Part shown: positions 45,794 through 55,405 of the stretch, one piece after another | Numbering within the stretch: the first letter of the stretch is position 1 | How the letters are laid out: every line of letters begins with the position of its first letter | Source of the DNA: an uncultured Verrucomicrobiota bacterium | Lineage (GTDB): Bacteria; Verrucomicrobiota; Verrucomicrobiia; Limisphaerales; UBA9464 | DNA: 64,000 nt | Assembly (NCBI GenBank): GCA_903821635.1 | Contig: CAIJLV010000049.1 | Location: forward strand, 1 to 64,000 | Direction: 5' to 3' | Position numbers and translations under genes: made by a program | Notes under the pieces: generated by a model | Database searches by the model: none | Told to the model about the DNA's origin: nothing | Seen by the model: only the letters and a program-made list of their open reading frames with translations

Positions 45794-46809
45794 GGCTTCA
45801 GATTCCTCCGCGGCCGTTGCCCGGCCGGTTTGCCGTTGCCGCCCGCCCGAAACATCAGGGCCTTTTCGTCGCTCTTCTGCTGGTCCAGCAGTCGCTCGGC
45901 TTGCACGGGAGACATTTCGCCGGGTTTACCCGCCTCGTCGGCAAAGGCTTCGCCCTCCCTGCCGGAACCCTCCTTGCCGGCTGCTTGGCCGGCCGGTTTT
46001 GCCGCCTGGGCTTGGGCGTCCTCACCTTCTTTCGGTGCCTTGGACTGCTCGTCCGGCGCCGCTTGCGGGTCTTGAGCCGCCTCCTTGTCCGGGGGCGGAG
46101 CACCGTCTTTTTGCGGGTCGGACGGCGGTTTACCCGCCTGAGCCGACGCGTCTTTTTGCTCCGCTGCGGAGTCTTGGGGATCCGTCGATTGATTCGGATC
46201 CGACGGCGGTTGGCCAGCTTGTGACTGTGATCCGGTAGGTTGGTCCTGCGGATCCTGCGGGTCTTGGTTGTCCTTACCATCCTTGCCGTCCTTACCGGAC
46301 GGCGGCGGCTGCTGTTGCTTCAATTGCTGGAGCGCCTGTTGCACGAAGGCCAAGTTGGCGGCGGCGTTGGTGTCGGTTTGATTCAGTTTGAGCGCCGAGC
46401 CGTAGTGCTGGAGGGACTGTTCCCATTCTTTCATCCGGGCTTGCGGGTCCGGCGCGGACTCGCCCAGTCGGTAACGGGTGTTCCCGAGGTTATAGTAGGC
46501 TTGCTGCTGGAGATTCAGGTCCGGGGCGCCGGCGGCGGACTCAAACCAAGTGGCGGCGTTGGTCAGGTCGTTGTTCTTGTAGGCGGCTGCCCCGGCATTG
46601 AAACGCAGTCGGGCATCGTCGGCCTTTTGCTTCGCCAGTTGGGAATATTGCGCCTGCGCGCTGCGAAAGTTGCCGCGCTGGTAGGCGTCGAGCGCGGAGT
46701 CCGGGGAGGAAGCGGCGCGGGCCGAGGTGAGCAGCAAACAACAAACCGTGATCCGTGAGCACAGGGCCCGGACGGGATTCCACTTGGAGTCTGACGCGAA
46801 TGATTTCAC
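45787..46809 (-). CDS. batC: BatC-like TPR protein with long low-complexity linker
   Basis: A 340-residue exported protein with a weak signal and TPR-like repeats at about 40-160 (ALDAYQRGNFRSAQAQYSQL, FNAGAAAYKNNDLTNAATWF, YYNLGNTRYRLGESAPDPQA). A long Gln/Asp/Pro/Lys/Ala-rich linker follows (about 160-300), then a short C-terminal helix rich in Glu and Lys. BatC proteins combine TPR repeats with such linkers and probably scaffold the Bat complex. It lies 30 bp after batB and overlaps batD by 7 bp. Confidence 0.78.
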   Translation of the reverse strand: MKSFASDSKWNPVRALCSRITVCCLLLTSARAASSPDSALDAYQRGNFRSAQAQYSQLAKQKADDARLRFNAGAAAYKNNDLTNAATWFESAAGAPDLNLQQQAYYNLGNTRYRLGESAPDPQARMKEWEQSLQHYGSALKLNQTDTNAAANLAFVQQALQQLKQQQPPPSGKDGKDGKDNQDPQDPQDQPTGSQSQAGQPPSDPNQSTDPQDSAAEQKDASAQAGKPPSDPQKDGAPPPDKEAAQDPQAAPDEQSKAPKEGEDAQAQAAKPAGQAAGKEGSGREGEAFADEAGKPGEMSPVQAERLLDQQKSDEKALMFRAGGNGKPAGQRPRRNLKPW

Positions 46810-46839
46810 TAAAAACTGAACCCGGAGTTAAGGCTGGGA

Positions 46840-47907
46840 TTATTTGGCCCCCGCGGTGGCCTTCAACATGCCTCCCGCCGTGCGCGAGGCAACGGTCCGG
46901 CGCTGTTCCGGCAGCAAGATTTCCACCATGAGTAGCAGGATGCCCAAGCCCAGCGGCCACTGGAAGCGCTCGATCCACTGGCGCTTCTTGCCGGACTTCA
47001 GGTCGGCCTTCGGCAGCACGTCGAGGCCGCGGTCGTAGAGGGTTTGAATCGTCTGCCGGTTTTGCAGCGGTAGGTAGAAGCCGCCGCCCGCATCGGCCAC
47101 CTGCTTGAGGGCGTCTTCGTTTAATTTCGAGCGCACCGCGTTGCCGTTTTCGTCGCGGACAAACACCGGATTGCCGTAGGGATCGGCCGAGCGCAATACC
47201 GCGCCCGCCGGGGTGCCCACGCCCAGCGTGAAGATGCGCACGCCGTCCTCGGACGCCTTCTTGGCCGCCTCGATCGCCCCTTCGCCGTGATCTTCGCCGT
47301 CGCTGAGGAAGACGATGGCCTTGGCGCCCGCGCTGTCCTTGCCGAAGGCGGCCACGCATTCGCGGATCGCGTCGGCAATCGCCGTGCCCGGTTCGGGAAT
47401 CAGGTCGGTGTCGAGCGCGCGGACGCTCTGGCGAAAGGCCTCGTCGTCGAGCGCCAACGGGCATTGCAAAAAGGCACTGCCGGCGAAGGCGACCAGCCCG
47501 AGCCGGTCCGACTTGCTCAAGGCGAGCAGGTCAAAGGCGGCGAGCTTGGCCTTGGCGAGGCGGTTCGGTTTCACGTCATCGCCCAACATCGAGCGGGAGA
47601 CGTCGAAACACACGATGAGGTCGAGCCCCGACGCGGTGGTTTCTTCCTCGTGAAAACCCCACTGCGGCCGGGCTAAGGCGACGAGCAGCGTGACGACGGC
47701 CAGCGCGAGCAGGACGCGCTTGGCAATCTGTCGGGCCGGCGACAGACCCACGGTGAGCTGGGCGAACAACCGGGACTTCACAAAGGCCTGCGCCGCGCGT
47801 TGTTTGCGCCGCCAAGTCCACCACAGGAACCAAACGGTCAGCGGCGCGAGGACGAGCGCGAGGAGGATGAACTGTCGGGAACCCCAATTCACGGCAGTTT
47901 CCTCCAC
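46840..47907 (-). CDS. batB: BatB-like VWA-domain membrane protein
   Basis: A 355-residue membrane protein with two N-terminal helices (about 12-31 and 62-80), a von Willebrand factor A domain and one C-terminal helix (LGLGILLLMVEILLPE). The metal-ion site DxSxS is intact (DVSRS, 102-106), with the TDLIPEPGTAIADAI and VFLSDGEDHGEG loops of the VWA fold. It pairs with BatA in a cell-envelope complex. It overlaps batA by 19 bp if the ATG at 47907 is used; a GTG at 47892 would reduce this. Confidence 0.83.
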   Translation of the reverse strand: MEETAVNWGSRQFILLALVLAPLTVWFLWWTWRRKQRAAQAFVKSRLFAQLTVGLSPARQIAKRVLLALAVVTLLVALARPQWGFHEEETTASGLDLIVCFDVSRSMLGDDVKPNRLAKAKLAAFDLLALSKSDRLGLVAFAGSAFLQCPLALDDEAFRQSVRALDTDLIPEPGTAIADAIRECVAAFGKDSAGAKAIVFLSDGEDHGEGAIEAAKKASEDGVRIFTLGVGTPAGAVLRSADPYGNPVFVRDENGNAVRSKLNEDALKQVADAGGGFYLPLQNRQTIQTLYDRGLDVLPKADLKSGKKRQWIERFQWPLGLGILLLMVEILLPEQRRTVASRTAGGMLKATAGAK

Positions 47908-48893
47908 ACGGTTTGACCCAGGATGATTTCCAGCGCCAGCAGCCCCACCCCGGGCAACACGAACCAGCTCATCAGCTCGTCGTAGTAGGCGAAGCGCTTC
48001 AGTTCGGCCTCGGTCTTCTCCAGTTTGTCGATGTCGGCGTAGACGCCCCGGAGCGATTCCGTGCTGACGGCCCGGTAGTATTTACCACCGGTCTTGTCGG
48101 CGACCTGCTTCAGGGTCGCTTCGTCAATGTCCACGGCCTGCTTCACGTAGACTTTGCGGCCCAACGCGTCCTTCGCCGGCACCGGCGCAAACCCCCGCGT
48201 GCCCACCCCGATCGTGTAAACTTTTACGCCCAGCGCCGCCGCCGCCTCCGCCGCGGTGAGGGGCGGAATACTGCCGGCGTTGTTCTGGCCGTCGGTCATC
48301 AGGATGACGATGCGGGACTTGGACTTCAGCTCGCGCAATCGGTTCACGGCGGCACTCAGACCGGAGCCAATCGCCGTCTGCTGGCCGTCGATCACGCCCA
48401 ATTCCAAGCGGTCCAGCACCCGACGGAGGAAGTCGTGATCCAGCGTCGGCGGGGCGGCGATAAAGGCTTCCGAACCAAACGCGACCAACCCGATGCGATC
48501 GCTAGTGCGTTGTTCGATGAAGCTGCCGAGCACGTCCTTGAGCATCGTGAGGCGGTTTACCCGTTCGCCGCGCAACTCGAAGTCCTCCGCGATCATCGAA
48601 CCGCTGAGGTCCACCGCCACCGCGATGTCGATGCCACTGGCCTTGAGCGGCGCCTGGCCGCCGGCGACCTGCGGCCGGGCCAGGCCGAGGAAGAACAGGG
48701 CGAGCGCGAACCAGCGGAGGTTCAACAGGAACGAGCCCGCCCGGCTGCGGCTGAGTTCAGTGATGCCCTTCACCAGCGTGAGACTCGAATAGACGAAGGC
48801 ACTTTCGCGCCCGGACTGGCCGCGCAACCAGGCCAGCAGGGGAATCGAAAGCAACCCCAGCAACCACCACGGTGAGGCAAAGGAAAAGTTCAT
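47889..48893 (-). CDS. batA: BatA-like VWA-domain membrane protein
   Basis: A 334-residue membrane protein with N-terminal helices (WWLLGLLSIPLLAWL and LLNLRWFALALFFLGLAR), a VWA domain with metal site DLSGS (95-99), the ILMTDGQNNAGS loop, and a C-terminal helix (WFVLPGVGLLALEIIL). It is the canonical partner of BatB. It is the first gene after the palindromic repeat, about 210 bp from the DUF4381 gene, so the repeat may affect expression of this half of the operon. Confidence 0.85.
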   Translation of the reverse strand: MNFSFASPWWLLGLLSIPLLAWLRGQSGRESAFVYSSLTLVKGITELSRSRAGSFLLNLRWFALALFFLGLARPQVAGGQAPLKASGIDIAVAVDLSGSMIAEDFELRGERVNRLTMLKDVLGSFIEQRTSDRIGLVAFGSEAFIAAPPTLDHDFLRRVLDRLELGVIDGQQTAIGSGLSAAVNRLRELKSKSRIVILMTDGQNNAGSIPPLTAAEAAAALGVKVYTIGVGTRGFAPVPAKDALGRKVYVKQAVDIDEATLKQVADKTGGKYYRAVSTESLRGVYADIDKLEKTEAELKRFAYYDELMSWFVLPGVGLLALEIILGQTVWRKLP

Positions 48894-48934
48894 GGCTGCG
48901 GGGCGGTCAGGGACGGTGGCAGTTGAGCCGACGT

Positions 48935-49064
48935 AGCGCAGGCTTGCAGCCGGCTGTTTCGCCGGTTTTCAACCTGCGGGGCGTGGGCGGCTCCCCGCGC
49001 GAAGCTCGTCGGCCAGCTCCAGCCGGCTCGAAGCCGGCGAGACCGCAGCTTAAAACTCTGCGCT
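48935..49064. repeat. 130-bp imperfect palindrome, likely dispersed repeat element
   Basis: The left arm (48935-48980, beginning AGCGCAG and containing TCGCCGG) and the reverse complement of the right arm (49019-49064) share about two thirds of their bases over 46 bp, around a GC-rich centre of 38 bp. It lies in the 211-bp gap between the DUF4381 and batA genes and holds no convincing gene. The form is that of REP/MITE-like palindromic elements that fold into a long hairpin in RNA. Copy number in the genome cannot be judged here. Confidence 0.6.
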
Positions 49065-49104
49065 CCGCTCCCGGCAACCCGCTGCCCCTTGGAAGAAAAT
49101 GACC

Positions 49105-49785
49105 TCATGGCTTGGCCCCCGGATCTGTGACTGGAGACGACACGAACCGCGGCGCGGTTTCCTCGACCAACCGGAGCGCGGACGCATGCAGCGCCTCCAG
49201 TTCGGCGCGATCCGGTTCAAAACGGGCGAACTTCACGAGGTCGGTGCGGGTGAGGAACTCGGACATCAGGGTCTTGTGCCGGCTTTCCAGCACGGCGTTC
49301 TTCGGCAGTTCCGCCAAAAATTCTTCGGTGGTTCGTTCGGGCGCTTTCAACCCGAAACGCTCCTCCAGATACGTGCGGGCAATCTCGGACACCGTCGTGC
49401 AAAAACGCTCCGGTTGCTCCAGCAGTGCCAGCGCCGCGGTGAGCCGCTGCCGGGCGCGTTCATCCGGCGGGATCAATTGCGGGGGCGCCGGCTGCGGGCG
49501 TTGGCGACGCCAGCGCCACCAGGCAAAGGCCAGCAATCCCAGGGCGGCCAGCACCACCCCGGCGCGGAGCGCCCAATCCGCCAGCGTGGCAATGTCGATC
49601 GGGCCCTTGATGTCGTGCAATTCCTTGGGCACCGGCCCGGCGTTGGGCTTCGCCACCGTGAGCGCCGCGTTGGTCGCGGCCGCCGCCACAGTCAGGCTGA
49701 AGGGCCAGGCCCACACGCGGGGAATCCGGCGGGCGGCCGGGGGCGGACTGACTGGGGAACGGGACTCCATTGCGGGCGGCTTCAT
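49105..49785 (-). CDS. DUF4381-type membrane protein of the Bat operon
   Basis: A 226-residue protein with an N-terminal hydrophobic segment, a second helix (ALRAGVVLAALGLLAFAWWR) and a basic WRRQRP boundary. A soluble helical domain follows, with FCTTVSEIARTYLEERFGLK and RTTEEFLAEL, the pattern of DUF4381. This family usually sits between DUF58 and BatA genes and probably belongs to the Bat membrane complex. It begins inside the DUF58 stop (ATGA overlap). Its own activity is unknown. Confidence 0.75.
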   Translation of the reverse strand: MKPPAMESRSPVSPPPAARRIPRVWAWPFSLTVAAAATNAALTVAKPNAGPVPKELHDIKGPIDIATLADWALRAGVVLAALGLLAFAWWRWRRQRPQPAPPQLIPPDERARQRLTAALALLEQPERFCTTVSEIARTYLEERFGLKAPERTTEEFLAELPKNAVLESRHKTLMSEFLTRTDLVKFARFEPDRAELEALHASALRLVEETAPRFVSSPVTDPGAKP

Positions 49786-50738
49786 CCGTGGCGCCTCCGT
49801 TTTTCCCGGGTGTCAAAGAACTGCTGCAAAGCGAGGTCGTAGGGTGCGCCCGTGCGCACCCGGATCGCATCCACCTGGGCTTGGCGAAACAGGCGGTCGA
49901 GTTCGCGCTGGGTGCGCAACTGCCGTTCGGCAAACGCGGCGCGCCGCCGTTCGTCAGCCGTGTTGATCTCCACCAGTTCCCCCGTTTCGGCGTCCTGTAG
50001 CACGAGGCGACCCAGGCTCGGCAGTTCGAGTTCGTAGGGATCGGTCACCTGCACAGCCACGAGGTCGTGCCGGCGGCTGACCTGCCGCAGGGCCGTGGCC
50101 GAAACGCGCCCGAGCGTCTCACTGCGAATAGCCCGCCGCCGCAGGTGCGCGGCGATCTCGGCCCGGCTCGGGTTGGTTTCCGCGAGGAAGTCGGACACCA
50201 GAATGACCACCGCTCGGTGCGGCAGCACGCGGTTCACAAAGTCTAGGGCGCCGTTCACGGAGGTGCCGCGGCACTGCGGTTCGTGGCAGAGGATGTCGCG
50301 GATCACGCGCAGCACGTGGCGCCGGCCCTTTTTCGGCGGGATGAATTTTTCGACCGTCTCGGTGAAGAGCACGAGGCCCACGCGGTCCTGGTTGCGAATC
50401 GCCGAAAAGGCCAGCACGCAGGCGAGTTCCGCGGCGAGTTCTCGCTTCGACTGGTCGCCCGAACCAAAAAGGCCGGAGGCGCTGACGTCCACCGCGACGA
50501 TCACCGTCAATTCGCGTTCCTCGCGGAATTTCTTCACGAACGGATGGTTCATGCGCGCGGTCACGTTCCAATCGATGCACCGCACCTCGTCGCCAGGCTG
50601 GTATTCGCGGACTTCGTCAAAGTCCATGCCCTGGCCCTTGAACGCCGAGTGATACTGGCCCGCCAACGACTCATCCACGAGCCGGCGCGTGCGCAGCTCA
50701 AGCTGACGGATCTTCTTGAGGAGTTCCTTGGGGATCAT
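49782..50738 (-). CDS. DUF58 (VWA-like) protein
   Basis: A 318-residue cytoplasmic protein with the DUF58 hallmark REYQPGDEVRCIDWN (about 44-58), followed by a VWA-like fold with DxSxS (DVSAS, 84-88). DUF58 proteins are regular partners of MoxR ATPases and Bat proteins and are thought to present client proteins or metal-dependent signals. It overlaps both the upstream nucleotidyltransferase-like gene and the downstream DUF4381 gene by 4 bp, showing tight translational coupling. ATG 50738 is the first codon. Confidence 0.88.
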   Translation of the reverse strand: MIPKELLKKIRQLELRTRRLVDESLAGQYHSAFKGQGMDFDEVREYQPGDEVRCIDWNVTARMNHPFVKKFREERELTVIVAVDVSASGLFGSGDQSKRELAAELACVLAFSAIRNQDRVGLVLFTETVEKFIPPKKGRRHVLRVIRDILCHEPQCRGTSVNGALDFVNRVLPHRAVVILVSDFLAETNPSRAEIAAHLRRRAIRSETLGRVSATALRQVSRRHDLVAVQVTDPYELELPSLGRLVLQDAETGELVEINTADERRRAAFAERQLRTQRELDRLFRQAQVDAIRVRTGAPYDLALQQFFDTREKRRRHG

Positions 50739-51664
50739 CGCTGGGTAGTTTTCCGCTGGGCGAGGGCATCGCGGTTCACCCGTTCCACCGTCTGGGCCGG
50801 CACACATTCGGGCTCCGCGGATTCGGTGAGGAGCGCTACAATCCTGATGACCTCAACGGTGGCCGGCAGGCCGCGCCGATAGGTGCGGATGCGGGCCAGC
50901 CAGCGCGGGAGCCGGTGGGATCGCAGACGGACGATGGGCAGTCGGGGATTCACCGCCAGATACCGGTGAGGCAGAACCCACGACCAGTTTACCCCGCACG
51001 TTTCGGCCGCCGCCCGGGCGATGGGCAGTTCGGCAAACCGCAGGAAGCGTTCGATCAGCTTTAATCCCTGCCGCAGTTCTTCCGGTGTGCTTGCCGCCTC
51101 CAATAGCTCATGGAAGTAAACCCGCGTCGCACAAACCAAGGCCAGCAATTGCTCCGCGTCGTGCCGGCCTTCCTTGCGAATGCGGGCCACATTCCAAGCC
51201 TTGGCCATCAGCGCGGCTACGGGGTTGAGCAAGGGGACGCTAACTCCTCCGATCACCGCGACCACAGTCATGCCGGTGACTTCCACGGGTGTCAGTCCGG
51301 GCACTTTGCGCAACACCTCCACCTTCAGCAGGTCGCCCTCCAAGGGGATGGCAAACTGGCCGGCTAGGAGATTGCCGAACGCCTCCCGCTCCGGAACCGG
51401 CTTCAATGACGCCTGCAACGCCGAAGCCAACAGCGTGGCCGCTTTCCGGTCCCCATGGAAATCGACGTCCTTGCTGGTGAAACCGTAATGGCTGCGAATC
51501 GACGCCAAGATCGGATCCTTCGGGGCAAACCTTCGGGACCAGAAATTGGACGCCTGCCCGCCCATCAGCACGCAGGCAGCCCCGCTTTCGCCCAACGCCC
51601 GGAATACCCGGACGAGGTCTTCAGGCGTGAACTGCTTTCTTGGCGTTTCGGTGACGTCGTTCAT
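50735..51664 (-). CDS. Nucleotidyltransferase-fold protein, AbiEii-like
   Basis: A 309-residue protein with the nucleotidyltransferase pattern: a Gly-Gly loop (VLMGGQASNFWSRRF, Gly35-Gly36) and the acidic pair in TSKDVDFHGD (Asp66, Asp68), then KVEVL with Glu116 as a possible third acidic residue. A later LMAKAWNVARIRKEGRHDAE segment resembles AbiEii-type enzymes. Such proteins act as toxins in toxin-antitoxin or phage-defence pairs, though some are housekeeping. It overlaps a small upstream gene by 44 bp and DUF58 by 4 bp. ATG 51664 is chosen; an in-frame start 22 codons upstream is possible. Confidence 0.68.
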   Translation of the reverse strand: MNDVTETPRKQFTPEDLVRVFRALGESGAACVLMGGQASNFWSRRFAPKDPILASIRSHYGFTSKDVDFHGDRKAATLLASALQASLKPVPEREAFGNLLAGQFAIPLEGDLLKVEVLRKVPGLTPVEVTGMTVVAVIGGVSVPLLNPVAALMAKAWNVARIRKEGRHDAEQLLALVCATRVYFHELLEAASTPEELRQGLKLIERFLRFAELPIARAAAETCGVNWSWVLPHRYLAVNPRLPIVRLRSHRLPRWLARIRTYRRGLPATVEVIRIVALLTESAEPECVPAQTVERVNRDALAQRKTTQR

Positions 51665-51890
51665 GCAGGGACAGCCGGCGCAGGCTGGCGAAAGTCGCCT
51701 TCCAATCAATGACCGCGTGAATGGGATCAAACTGACCCCGGAAAATGCTCGCCTCGTCGTTGGCCTGACCGGCCGTCAATTCGCCCCGCCGCACCCGCTC
51801 GGAGAGCGCCACGCGGTCGCGATGCTTTTCCTCGCGGAAAGCCTCCACCGCCGCCGCAGTGAGGCGGGTTGAAGTGCGTTTTGTTTTCAT
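51621..51890 (-). CDS. Small basic helical protein, possible antitoxin partner
   Basis: An 89-residue, highly charged helical protein (RLTAAAVEAFREEKHRDRVA, ELTAGQANDEASIFRG) with a basic C-terminus. No family was recognised. It starts with a 4-bp ATGA overlap after the DCC gene and overlaps the nucleotidyltransferase-like gene by 44 bp, the usual arrangement of an antitoxin placed before its toxin. A DNA- or partner-binding role is therefore inferred from position only. Confidence 0.55.
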   Translation of the reverse strand: MKTKRTSTRLTAAAVEAFREEKHRDRVALSERVRRGELTAGQANDEASIFRGQFDPIHAVIDWKATFASLRRLSLHERRHRNAKKAVHA

Positions 51891-52392
51891 GCCGCAATAA
51901 TGTCAGGGCGGGCCCGGCCAGTCGAGCCGGGTTGCGGATCAAGCAGCCGCCGCCGCAGTTCCGCGGTCGGCAGTAGGCAGGCGTCGGGCCGGCCGAACCA
52001 GCGGTAGCGGTTCCGGGCGATGAGGTCGTAGACCCAATCCCGCAGCGCACGGGGGAAAACCAGCCCGGCCCGCCCCCACGACCACGGCCACTTGAGGTAG
52101 GAGGCGACCCGCAACGCGGCGTCGGACTTCAGCAACGCCCGACCCGCTTCCACCAGCACGAGGCTGCCGCGGTAATCGGGGGCCAAGCCGTGTTGCGTCA
52201 GCAACCGGGCCCCGCCTTCCGACTCCAACGCGCAGAAGCGCAGCTCTGACCGCCGCTCGTGCCGGAGAACGAACCGCACCGAGCCGTGGCATAGGTTGCA
52301 GCCGCCGTCGAACAGCAGGACGGGCGGCTGCGGCCAAGGGGATTCGGACGGAACGGAGGCAGTCATGGTAGGGGCGGCGCACACGGAACGCT

Positions 52393-52396
<4 letters not shown>
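51887..52396 (-). CDS. DCC-family thiol-disulfide oxidoreductase (DUF393)
   Basis: A 169-residue protein with the DxxCxxC motif (FDGGCNLCHGS: Asp30, Cys33, Cys36) that names the DCC family, then SDAALRVASYL and RNRYRWFGRP near the end. These small proteins have a thioredoxin-like active site and probably reduce or exchange disulfides. A GTG start at 52396 gives a 4-bp overlap with the moxR stop, as at other junctions of this operon; an ATG at 52366 is the alternative. Redox control of the MoxR/Bat system is an inference. Confidence 0.78.
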
Positions 52397-53379
<983 letters not shown>

Positions 53380-53541
53380 GTGATGCGCTGACTTATGGCG
53401 GGTGACAACCCGGCGGGCAAGATGCGCCCCGCGCAAATTCCCCAAAACCAACCCGCCGGGAGTCCAATTGAGCGCCTCTGCGGTTCCCGGCCGCCATTTT
53501 TGCCCTTTGAACTCCGCCGCGTGAACCCGGAACCTCCCGGG

Positions 53542-54244
53542 ATGACGAGCCTGTTCATCGCCACCGGCAACGACCATAAGGTGCAGGAAATCCGCGCCGC
53601 GCTCGGGCGGGACTTCACCGTCTTCTCCCAGCGCGATGCCAACGTGAAACTCGAACCTGAGGAAACCGGCGCCACGTTTGCCGAAAACGCCCGGATCAAG
53701 GCCGTGACGTGGGCAGCCTACTTTGCCATGGACGTGTGCAGCCTGAATCTCGACTACGTGCTCGCCGACGATTCCGGGCTCGAAGTGGACGCTCTGAACG
53801 GCGCGCCGGGGGTCCATTCCGCCCGTTTTGCCGCCCGCGCTGACGGCCGGCCGGGGCAACTCACCCGACGCCGAAAACAACGCCAAGTTGCTGCGGGAGT
53901 TGGCCGGCTTTCCCACGCCCCAATGGACCGCCCGGTTTCGCTGCGCCCTCGCGCTGGTCCCGGTGCGGCCCGGCCAGTCCGCCGGCGAACTCGCCGCCCA
54001 AACCGAGGGCTTTGAAGGGCTCTGCGAAGGCCGGATCACCGCGCAGCCCAGCGGCACGGCCGGTTTCGGTTACGATCCGTTGTTTGTGCCGGCCGGTCAC
54101 ACCGCGTCCTTTGCCGAACTGGGCGCCGCGGTAAAGCAAGCCCTCAGCCACCGGGCCCACGCCCTAGCCCTGCTTCAGGCGCATTTCAGCCGCCTCAGTG
54201 CCGGCGCCCGCCGACCACTGGACTTCCGTCCCGCCGGCTGCTAG
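53542..54244 (+). pseudogene. rdgB: XTP/dITP diphosphatase (RdgB/HAM1) with a frameshift
   Basis: The first part (frame of 53542) encodes MTSLFIATGNDHKVQEIRAA, LADDSGLEVDAL and GVHSARFAARADGRPG. The family continuation GNSPDAENNAKLLREL, then PLFVPAGHTASFAEL, is found in the next frame up to the stop at 54244. Removing one G from the GGGG run at 53853-53856 joins both parts into an uninterrupted 233-residue protein. RdgB hydrolyses non-canonical purine triphosphates (XTP, dITP) to protect DNA. The gene is either truly broken, sequenced wrongly, or read by programmed slippage; a single-base error in this G-run is the simplest view. The gene starts 162 bp from the divergent moxR gene. Confidence 0.85.
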
Positions 54245-54311
54245 ACCCTGCGCACAAATCAATCCTCCGCCCGCGAATGACCGCGGCGGTCGGCAGAACT
54301 GACGACATTCC

Positions 54312-55253
54312 ATGAAGCACGCTTCGCTTGCCCTTTTATTTGCGGGCGCCTTGGCCGGTCCGGCCTTCGCGCAAAACAATCCCAACGCCACGCCCGTGCA
54401 GGTGCCTCCCACGGCGCTCGCCGTCGCGTCCACCAACGCGCTGGCAGCCATCGACGCCAAGTTCAAGGGCCCCTTGGAAAAGAACAGCTACTCCATCGGC
54501 GTCATGTTGGCCAACGACATGAAGCGCAACCTCCAGCGCGGTGGCTACGAGGTTGACCCGGCCATCGTGGCCCAAGCTTTCACCGCCTTTTTCACCGGCC
54601 AACCCACGACCGTGACCGAGGCCGAAGCCCAGACGGTCGTGCGTGCCTACAGCATGGATCTGCGCCAAAAAGCCGAGGAAAAACGCAAGGCTGAGACCGA
54701 AAAGAACAAGACGGAAGGCGAAGCATTTCTCGCCGCCAACAAAGCCAAGGAGGGCGTCATCACCCTCCCCAGCGGGCTCCAATACAAGGTGTTGACGCCC
54801 GGCACCGGCCCCAAGCCCACGACGAATGACACCGTCTCCGTCCACTACCGGGGCACCCTGATTGACGGCACGGAGTTCGACAGTTCCCTCGCCAAAGGCC
54901 AACCCGCCACCTTCCCCGTCACCCGCGTCATCAAGGGCTGGACCGAAGCCCTTCAGTTGATGCCGACCGGCTCCAAGTGGCAGCTCACGATTCCTGGGGA
55001 GCTCGCCTACGGCCAAAACGGTTCCCCGCCCAAGATCGGCCCCAACTCGGTCCTCCAATTCGAGGTCGAACTCCTCGGCATCAAGGAACCCGTGAATCCG
55101 CCCCCGCAACCGGTCGTGACCAGCGATATCATCAAGGTCCCCAGCAAGGCGGAGTTGGAAAAGGGCGCCAAGATCGAGGTCATCAAACCTGCGGATTTGG
55201 AACGCCTGCAAAAAGAAGAAGCCGCCAAGAAAGCCGCCGCGGAGAAGAAATAA
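54312..55253 (+). CDS. Secreted FKBP-type peptidyl-prolyl isomerase (Mip/FkpA-like)
   Basis: A 313-residue exported protein with signal MKHASLALLFAGALAGPAFA. An N-terminal dimerisation domain (about 45-150, SYSIGVMLANDMKRNLQRGG) with a charged helix is followed by an FKBP catalytic domain (about 155-258) containing VSVHYRGTLIDGTEFDSS, VIKGWTEALQLMPTGSKW and IPGELAYGQNGSPPKIGPN. A Lys/Ala-rich tail ends the protein. It helps fold exported proteins in the periplasm. A terminator lies 21 bp after the stop, so it is monocistronic. Confidence 0.93.
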   Translation: MKHASLALLFAGALAGPAFAQNNPNATPVQVPPTALAVASTNALAAIDAKFKGPLEKNSYSIGVMLANDMKRNLQRGGYEVDPAIVAQAFTAFFTGQPTTVTEAEAQTVVRAYSMDLRQKAEEKRKAETEKNKTEGEAFLAANKAKEGVITLPSGLQYKVLTPGTGPKPTTNDTVSVHYRGTLIDGTEFDSSLAKGQPATFPVTRVIKGWTEALQLMPTGSKWQLTIPGELAYGQNGSPPKIGPNSVLQFEVELLGIKEPVNPPPQPVVTSDIIKVPSKAELEKGAKIEVIKPADLERLQKEEAAKKAAAEKK

Positions 55254-55273
55254 CCGCCCCGCGACTCCCGACC

Positions 55274-55316
55274 CCAGCCGGCTGCGCCCATCCGCGGAGC
55301 CGGCTGGTTTGTTTTT
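55274..55316 (+). terminator. Rho-independent terminator of the FKBP gene
   Basis: CCAGCCGGCT (55274-55283) and AGCCGGCTGG (55298-55307) form a perfect 10-bp stem around a 14-nt loop, followed by TTTGTTTTT (55308-55316). It lies 21 bp after the stop of the FKBP gene. Confidence 0.92.
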
Positions 55317-55405
55317 GGGATGCCGAAATTTCCGCTCGCCCCCGAGTGACGGCTTGCCGGTTGCGCCCCCACTCAAGCTGCCCCTAGGTTACGCACCGTC
55401 CGACC

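Noticed and set aside
45850-46320. Short repeated codons (Asp-Gly-Lys, Gln-Asp-Pro) as a possible CRISPR or tandem repeat
   Set aside because: They encode the low-complexity linker of the BatC-like protein, with irregular unit length and no spacers.
53380-54057. N-terminal extension of moxR through rdgB
   Set aside because: MoxR similarity begins at 53379; the extension is antisense to the RdgB-coding sequence.
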